Assembly (NCBI GenBank): GCA_020024515.1 | Contig: JAHHTR010000065.1 | Span: 1 to 11,580 of the forward strand | DNA from: Angelakisella sp. | Lineage (GTDB): Bacteria > Bacillota > Clostridia > Oscillospirales > Ruminococcaceae | Length of the DNA: 11,580 bases | Direction: 5' to 3' | Shown: in pieces, positions 7,976 through 11,580 of the stretch | Layout of the letters: each line of letters opens with the position of its first letter | Numbering within the stretch: the stretch's first letter is position 1 | The notes under the pieces: generated by a model | What the model was told of the DNA's origin: nothing | The model's input: only the letters and a program-made list of their open reading frames with translations | The model's database searches: none | Position numbers and translations under genes: made by a program

Positions 7976-8087
7976 GCTAATTAAATACTGAATAAAAAAA
8001 GATTTTTTGTACATATAATTCTTTGTTTGATTACTTATTTTTATTATATTTTTAAATTGTAATGTATTAAAGATTGTCATACAAAAT

Positions 8088-8129
8088 AATAAAGCTAAGA
8101 AATAGATAAATCTAAATCTTAGCTTTATT
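8088..8129. terminator. Perfect 13-bp hairpin terminator
   Basis: The arms 8088-8100 (AATAAAGCTAAGA) and 8117-8129 are exact reverse complements with a 16-base loop. Read on the minus strand, the stem is followed by ATTTTGT, suiting the surface-protein gene that ends at 8182. On the plus strand it would also stop transcripts arriving from the acyltransferase side. Confidence 0.7.
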
Positions 8130-8142
8130 ATAATACGTAAAG

Positions 8143-8184
8143 TAATACTATTTAAAAGTAATATTACTCTTTTAAATAGTATTA
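8143..8184 (-). terminator. 16-bp hairpin overlapping the end of the surface-protein frame
   Basis: The arms 8143-8158 (TAATACTATTTAAAAG) and 8169-8184 are exact complements. The 10-base gap between them is itself nearly palindromic, so the whole 42 bases could form one long stem. The last TAA of the minus-strand frame (8184-8182) lies inside one arm. Few T follow, so it may mainly act together with the 8088-8129 hairpin or protect the 3' end of the message. Confidence 0.55.
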
Positions 8185-8451
8185 GAGTTTACTTTTTCTT
8201 CGTAGCAATATGGTGGCAACTATACCTAATATAACTATTGCACTCAATATTGTGGTAACAGCAACACTATTTTTGGATAACTGCGAATTTTGTGACATCG
8301 TTATTGATTTGGTATCATTTACAAAAACGCTTGAACCTTTTTCATTTTTCGATTTTGTTGCTGTGTTTTGCATAATTTTCTCTTGCAAAACTTTATTTTG
8401 TTCAATCTTCATTTCAGTTTTAAAAACTCCACCAGTTTGAGGATTTATGCT
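8182..8451 (-). pseudogene. Detached C-terminal anchor region of the second surface protein
   Basis: This is in the same frame as the 9972-8452 gene and separated from it only by TAA at 8452-8454. It begins S-I-N-P-Q-T-G-G, giving a class B sortase-like NPQTG five bases of protein after the break, then about 50 polar residues, a hydrophobic helix (V-A-V-T-T-I-L...I-V-A-T-I-L-L) and the basic end RRKSKL, a typical wall-anchor terminus. The 89 codons carry no other stop. An internal ATG at 8412 could in principle start a 76-residue membrane peptide, but no good ribosome site precedes it (GGAG lies 14 bases away). I read it as the original end of the surface protein, cut off by a nonsense change; CAA to TAA would be the simplest event. 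Confidence 0.75.
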
Positions 8452-9972
8452 TTATGTATTTTGAGTATTTACGGAATTTTGGACAGTACCATTTGCATAG
8501 TTAATATACTCTTTAATATTTATGCGAATATAATTACTTGGCATTTTGTTTACTGTACTTTGTTTTATTTCGTATGTTTTACCCTTATAGTTTACCATTA
8601 AACGTACACCTGTATCTTTTAGGTTTTTCAATAAATCAAAACTGAAATTAAAATTATCTGTAACATCCATTGTCACTATTTTATTTTTACCTGCTTTTTT
8701 GATTAATTCAATTGCTTTATCACTTTCAACATATGTATTTTCTTTGCTTGGCTCATGGTATGTTGATATATTCGATGCCGGTGGCTGTTGTGGCTGTTGC
8801 GGTTGTGGTGGTTGTTGTGGCTGTTGCGGTTGTTGTGGCTGTTGTGGTTGTGGTGGCTGTTGTGGTGCCGGTTCTTTTTTTGCTACATTGAGAGTATAGT
8901 TTAATTCATTTCGTATAAATAATCCCGGTATTGTAGGAGAGTAATCAGGCATATATTTAAAATCCAAAGAATATTCTTTATCTTCTAAATCATTCAAAAC
9001 AAAAGTTGCTTTTCCATTTGTTAAATCCACCGATTGTCCAATTGGACCATTATCATTAAACAGGGTTATTTGACCTTCTGGAATAACATCAGTAAGTTCG
9101 GACGCAAGGCTTACTTCCAAATTGGCTGTTTTTTTCTTTGTACCTGAATTTTCAACTATGCTTTTAACATTTACACTTATATTTGGTTCTATTGTACCGA
9201 ATTTTAAATTTGCTTCGTTTGGCAAATACCATTGTGAACCGTTGTATTTAACTCTCAAATCATATATTTTGTTTTTTTCTATGGGATAATCAATTTGGGC
9301 TTTTCCGGCGGGATCTAAGTTCTGGGCTTTATCTGGGACAGGAGGAGGTCCATTTTCAGGTATAGGCACACTTTTGTCGTATATCATTATTGCTCCTTCA
9401 GGCACATCTAACATACCTTTTTGTTCTACGGATACAGTTATAACAGCTTCTTTCTTTCCGATATCCAGAATAGGTGACATATGCACTTTTATATCACCTT
9501 TGGTAATGCTGAATTGAAAATAAACAGGTTGTGTCTCTACATAATAATAATTTGCTCCTCTGTCAGAGTAATAAGTGCCTGCTACTTTTAATTTTTGACC
9601 CAAATCCTCTGGACGCCAATTCTGAGTAAAACGAACAATTCCATTTTCAATAGGAATTGAGCCCTCCCCTTCAATAAAAAGCGTACCTTCCGGGATAGGA
9701 GCATTGGGCTCTTTACCTTTAAGTTCAAAAACTTGATGCACATTAAAATATTTTAGGCCATTTGTAGTTATCTCTTCAACCTTTTCAACATAATGTTGAA
9801 TTTTTAATAGATTATTATTTGTTTGGAGGTTTGCTGATCTGACATTACTTTGCCCGATAACATTACTTATGCCAGGTGTCACATTGGCAAAAGCAAGACT
9901 TGTCGATATTTGCGTAGCCATCAGAAATGACAATACACAAAACAAAAATCTTTTTAATTTGATTTTTTTCAT
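8452..9972 (-). CDS. Secreted Ig-like surface protein with Pro/Gln linker, anchor lost to a stop codon
   Basis: A 506-residue exported protein. AGGAG (9985-9981) lies eight bases before the ATG. The signal peptide has a KKIKLKR basic start, a hydrophobic core at residues 9-28 and likely cleavage after A-F-A near 29. Three Ig-like beta repeats follow at about 56-157, 159-262 and 263-365, each with an I/V-P-E-G-x-(I/L)-x-(I/L)-(F/Y) segment as in bacterial Ig-like (Big) domains. Residues 368-398 are a Pro/Gln linker. Residues about 415-490 form a small module with V-T-M-D-V-T...L-L-K-N-L-K that resembles part of the large protein at 345-4958. Translation stops at 8452-8454, although the same frame continues into NPQTG, a membrane helix and a basic tail. 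As written, the product would be secreted and unanchored. It is convergent with the sortase block about 2.6 kb away. Binding partner unknown. Confidence 0.8.
   Translation of the reverse strand: MKKIKLKRFLFCVLSFLMATQISTSLAFANVTPGISNVIGQSNVRSANLQTNNNLLKIQHYVEKVEEITTNGLKYFNVHQVFELKGKEPNAPIPEGTLFIEGEGSIPIENGIVRFTQNWRPEDLGQKLKVAGTYYSDRGANYYYVETQPVYFQFSITKGDIKVHMSPILDIGKKEAVITVSVEQKGMLDVPEGAIMIYDKSVPIPENGPPPVPDKAQNLDPAGKAQIDYPIEKNKIYDLRVKYNGSQWYLPNEANLKFGTIEPNISVNVKSIVENSGTKKKTANLEVSLASELTDVIPEGQITLFNDNGPIGQSVDLTNGKATFVLNDLEDKEYSLDFKYMPDYSPTIPGLFIRNELNYTLNVAKKEPAPQQPPQPQQPQQPQQPQQPPQPQQPQQPPASNISTYHEPSKENTYVESDKAIELIKKAGKNKIVTMDVTDNFNFSFDLLKNLKDTGVRLMVNYKGKTYEIKQSTVNKMPSNYIRINIKEYINYANGTVQNSVNTQNT
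8779..8871 (-). repeat. Pro/Gln-coding tandem repeat
   Basis: The minus strand encodes about 31 residues made almost only of QQP and PQ units, using repeated CAACAGCCA and CAACCA triplet groups. The DNA repetition is strong enough to allow slippage, so repeat number probably varies between strains. In the protein it is an extended spacer between the Ig-like repeats and the C-terminal module, of the kind that lifts a surface domain through the cell wall. Confidence 0.8.
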
Positions 9973-10048
9973 TGTTTTTTCTCCTATCTTTATAATTATA
10001 TTTAATCAATTACTTATGTTTATTTTATAAACAAATAAGCGTAAGTAA

Positions 10049-10078
10049 ATTATAAATAATTATGTTGCCAAAAATCAA
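10049..10078 (-). promoter_or_regulatory. Probable sigma-A promoter for the Ig-like surface protein
   Basis: Read on the minus strand, TTGATT (10078-10073) and TATAAT (10054-10049) are 18 bases apart. Transcription would start near 10042, giving a leader of about 70 bases to the ATG at 9972. The -10 box is perfect and the -35 box fair. AT-rich surroundings make chance matches possible. Confidence 0.45.
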
Positions 10079-10465
10079 TATTTTTTTTCCCAATTTTACT
10101 TATTCTATTTTTTAAAAATAGGGAAAATTATATTTTGATTTGCCACTGAGTTGCTTCTTCCCGTAAATCCAAGAAATCAGCGTAAAATCCTGTTTTCTAG
10201 TTATTTCTGCATGAATCAGTGTTTCCTTTCAAATAGGGATAGAGCAACAGCATAGAATTTTCTAATGTGGATTGAACTGTTGATAGAGAACTATTTTACA
10301 TATAGCGTTCACTCATAAGATTAGGTAGAGTTGAGTATTAGAAATTAATATTGACAATTACCTTTGAAATTAGCAAGATTTTCATGATTAAAAATCCTTT
10401 GGGTGGAAAACAAGCCACCTTACAAGTGATAGTCAATTACCAATTTAATATAATTGTGCCACCTA
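10079..10465. other. Intergenic region without a recognised gene
   Basis: No intact gene on either strand. On the minus strand between about 10285 and 10140, adjoining frames give short coding-like stretches (for example L-L-L-Y-P-Y-L-K-G-N and K-T-G-F-Y-A-D-F-L-D-L-R-E-E) broken by stops, which may be a decayed gene or IS but could not be named. A small GGTGG...CCACC hairpin lies near 10405-10422. Base composition is less AT-rich than around 10020-10130, suggesting the accessory mosaic may begin here. Confidence 0.4.
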
Positions 10466-10702
10466 GGGGTTGTCTGAAAAATAAAAGTTGCACAAACAGC
10501 AGAGATATGCGAATATAGAAACATGAAACGATATGAATTAACAAATGAGCAGTGGAACCGCATTGCTCCACTCCTTCCTCCGAAAACAACAGGAAAGCGA
10601 GGCCGGCCCAGAAAAGACGATCGTACTATGCTCAACGGTATGCTATGGATTGCCCGAAGCGGAGCACAGTGGCGTGAATTGCCGGAGACCTATGGTTCTT
10701 GA
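10466..10702 (+). mobile_element. Left fragment of an IS5-family (IS427-like) element
   Basis: GGGGTTGTCTGAAAA at 10466 resembles the terminal inverted repeat of IS427-type IS5 elements and is preceded by CTA, fitting their short TA-containing targets. The transposase N-terminus follows 42 bases later and breaks off at about 10699. The matching right end is not seen in the window. Confidence 0.6.
10523..10702 (+). pseudogene. Truncated IS5-family transposase N-terminus
   Basis: A 59-codon frame with the well-known start of IS427-type transposases: L-T-N-E-Q-W-N-R-I-A-P-L-L-P, G-K-R-G-R-P-R-K-D-D-R, then M-L-W-I-A-R-S-G-A-Q-W-R-E-L-P. This is the DUF4096 DNA-binding part. Intact relatives continue with a W-x-x-V-Y-x-R-F segment and a DDE catalytic domain, both missing here; the TGA at 10700-10702 arises at the junction with foreign DNA. 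The codons are visibly richer in G and C than the genes to the left, consistent with recent arrival from another genome. Confidence 0.8.
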
Positions 10703-11020
10703 CTTCCTCCACAAATAGTCTCTGGTTCCATCAACACTTCTGCTAAACACAAAATATCTTCGTCCGTTTCGTATGTTTCTAATGCGTCAAAATTCCTGAT
10801 GTTTTCTTTGCATTTTGCTTCGTCCACTGGCATATCTGCATCAAGCTCAAATTTTCCGTGCATTTGCAGTCTTGCAGCATTCAGATACTCTAACACCTGT
10901 TCCTTTGTGATGTCCATTTCATCTGCCGCATCTAAAAGGAATGTCTGTGATACTTTCTGCTCTGGAATTTCGCCATAGAACTTCATGCACTTATCTAAAA
11001 CTGCGTAGATTTTATCCTTG
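10690..11020 (-). pseudogene. Fragment of an unrecognised gene between two insertion sequences
   Basis: The open minus-strand frame reads from K-D-K-I-Y-A-V-L-D-K-C-M-K to P-E-T-I-C-G-G-S-Q, an acidic, mostly helical stretch of about 108 residues (F-L-L-D-A-A-D-E-M-D-I-T-K-E-Q-V-L-E-Y-L-N-A-A-R). I do not recognise the family. Both ends are foreign: the frame's last codons run into the IS5 fragment, and its formal start (ATG at 11064) lies inside the IS3 left end, with no ribosome site of its own. The real gene was therefore cut at its 3' side by the IS5 junction and at its 5' side by the IS3 insertion, and its beginning may lie beyond the right end of the window. Base composition resembles the IS5 piece more than the AT-rich genes on the left. 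Confidence 0.5.
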
Positions 11021-11108
11021 TAGTGAAGTAGTAAAATAAAAGTAGACACAAGGAAACCCAGCATATGTCTACTTTTTTATGTTACAATGAAATATAGGGG
11101 TGATAAAT

Positions 11109-11474
11109 ATGAAAAAAGGACAAAAGAAACGTAATTGGAGTAAAGAACAAAAATTAGAAATAATAAATAAACATCTAAATGAACATATATCAGTACGTAG
11201 TTTGGAAAAAGAATATAATGCTGACAGAAGTATGATTTGTCATTGGTTAAAAAAGTATGAAAAAAACGGAACAGATGCGTTTAATCCCAAAGAACGTATA
11301 GGAAATAAATTTGCAGCTTTACATTCCGGTAAATATCTTACAGAGAATGAAATGTTAAAACTTCGAATTGCCAAATTGGAAATAGAAAACGAAAGATTAA
11401 AAAAAGGATATTGGGTGAAAGGAGCTGGTTCAAACAAGGAATTCGTTACTTTAAAAGAAAGGAATATGAAATAA
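11109..11474 (+). CDS. IS3-family transposase OrfA
   Basis: A 121-residue DNA-binding protein of the IS150 branch. GGGG (11097-11100) lies eight bases before the ATG at 11109; a GTG at 11100 overlaps that ribosome site and is less likely. The N-terminus has a helix-turn-helix (W-S-K-E-Q-K-L-E-I-I, then S-V-R-S-L-E-K-E-Y and M-I-C-H-W-L-K-K-Y), followed by a leucine-zipper-like coiled coil (L-R-I-A-K-L-E-I-E-N-E-R-L-K-K) used for oligomerisation. OrfA binds the IS ends and, by -1 frameshifting, forms the OrfAB transposase. The frame is intact and ends with TAA at 11472-11474. Confidence 0.85.
   Translation: MKKGQKKRNWSKEQKLEIINKHLNEHISVRSLEKEYNADRSMICHWLKKYEKNGTDAFNPKERIGNKFAALHSGKYLTENEMLKLRIAKLEIENERLKKGYWVKGAGSNKEFVTLKERNMK
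11399..11405 (+). promoter_or_regulatory. Candidate -1 frameshift site for OrfAB
   Basis: Seven A in a row (codons TTA AAA AAA GGA) sit at the end of the OrfA coiled coil, exactly where IS3 elements slip. A -1 shift here joins OrfA to an open frame running K-K-R-I-L-G-E-R-S-W-F-K-Q-G into orfB. That frame is open from 11351, after a TGA at 11348, and has no ATG ahead of the OrfB core. Confidence 0.6.
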
Positions 11475-11580
11475 TATATTCTTTAAAAAATAAGTATACA
11501 GTTAAGTTTTTATGTGAACTTATGTCTGTTAATCGTTCAGGATATTACAAATGGCTTTCAAGAAAAGATAAACTTAATTG
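11399..11580 (+). CDS. IS3-family transposase OrfB, N-terminal part (runs off the window)
   Basis: The -1 frame relative to OrfA reads Y-E-I-I-Y-S-L-K-N-K-Y and then C-E-L-M-S-V-N-R-S-G-Y-Y-K-W, the conserved start of IS3 OrfB (HTH_21 region). The catalytic DDE (rve) domain would lie downstream, outside the window. No stop occurs up to 11580. Expression is expected as an OrfAB fusion through the A7 run; independent initiation is less likely because no ribosome site and ATG precede the conserved part. Confidence 0.75.

Larger units (their letters stand above)
7410..8087. other. Intergenic region holding an IS200 relic and hairpins
   Basis: No intact gene. 7410-7509 contains only a 23-codon open frame (7432-7503) without a ribosome site, which I do not call. 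7510-7595 is a near-palindromic pair of arms, about 7596-7975 is the deleted IS200-type element, and 7976-8087 is plain AT-rich DNA leading into the terminator hairpin at 8088. Confidence 0.5.
11020..11580 (+). mobile_element. Left part of an IS3-family (IS150-like) element
   Basis: The element begins within about 11019-11041, has an 11-bp inverted repeat hairpin AAAAGTAGACA (11038-11048) with TGTCTACTTTT (11066-11076), and carries orfA and the beginning of orfB in the -1 frame, the standard IS3 arrangement. It continues past the window's edge, so its right end and target duplication cannot be checked. The coding DNA is AT-rich like the host genes. Confidence 0.75.

Noticed and set aside
8143..8184. 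Long palindrome as a transposon end or operator
   Set aside because: Its place at the 3' end of a gene, beside a second hairpin, is explained by transcription termination.
8182..8412. Separate small membrane protein starting at 8412
   Set aside because: It is in frame with the 506-residue gene across one stop, lacks a good ribosome site, and looks like a surface-protein anchor, so it is better read as the detached end of that gene.
8699..8899. Plus-strand frame rich in Gly and Cys (CGGCCGCC pattern)
   Set aside because: It is the shadow of the Pro/Gln repeat encoded on the minus strand; it has no ribosome site.
10140..10290. Decayed coding sequence on the minus strand ahead of the IS5 fragment
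   Set aside because: Short plausible peptide stretches exist in more than one frame with stops between, but no family could be named, so it is only noted under the intergenic entry.
10350..10442. Repeated CAATTACC about 80 bases apart as a possible target duplication or CRISPR-like repeat
   Set aside because: Only eight bases match, there are only two copies, and no element with recognisable ends lies between them.

Overview
The window looks like chromosomal DNA of a low-GC, spore-forming Firmicute, most likely a clostridial anaerobe. The reasons are very AT-rich coding and intergenic DNA, AGGAG-type ribosome sites, a YunB-family sporulation protein, a class B sortase with secreted multi-domain surface proteins, and IS elements of types common in clostridia. 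Genus cannot be fixed from the sequence.

Layout. 1-344: AT-rich leader with a near-consensus sigma-A promoter (196-224). 345-4958 (+): a 1537-residue secreted protein with six tandem cadherin-like beta-sandwich repeats and an NPNTG motif near its C-terminus. 4964-5002: hairpin terminator. 5040-5837 (+): class B sortase. 5994-6032: terminator. 6113-6793 (+): yunB-like sporulation gene. 6877-7356 (+): CrtO-type acyltransferase homologue whose conserved C-terminus lies in another frame, one base out in a run of eight T. About 7596-7975: internally deleted IS200-type element with a dead tnpA. 8088-8184: two strong hairpins ending the gene on the other strand. 9972-8182 (-): a second secreted surface protein (three Ig-like repeats, Pro/Gln linker) split by one in-frame TAA from an 89-codon tail that holds NPQTG, a membrane segment and a basic end. 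10466-11580: an insertion-sequence mosaic made of a truncated IS5-type transposase, an opposite-strand fragment of an unrecognised gene, and the left part of an IS3-family element that runs off the window.

How the genes may work together. The sortase and the two surface proteins form a plausible cell-wall display locus: both proteins have a signal peptide, a shared C-terminal module and an NPxTG sequence of the kind class B sortases use. Both anchoring ends are abnormal. The large protein has NPNTG but no membrane-retention helix after it. The second protein has NPQTG and a helix about 55 residues apart, and both lie behind a stop codon. Either anchoring in this strain is decaying, or this sortase system uses an unusual sorting signal. 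This is the observation most worth following.

Limits. Family assignments come from recognised motifs without database searches. The 10690-11020 fragment and the N-terminal 530 residues of the large surface protein are not recognised.
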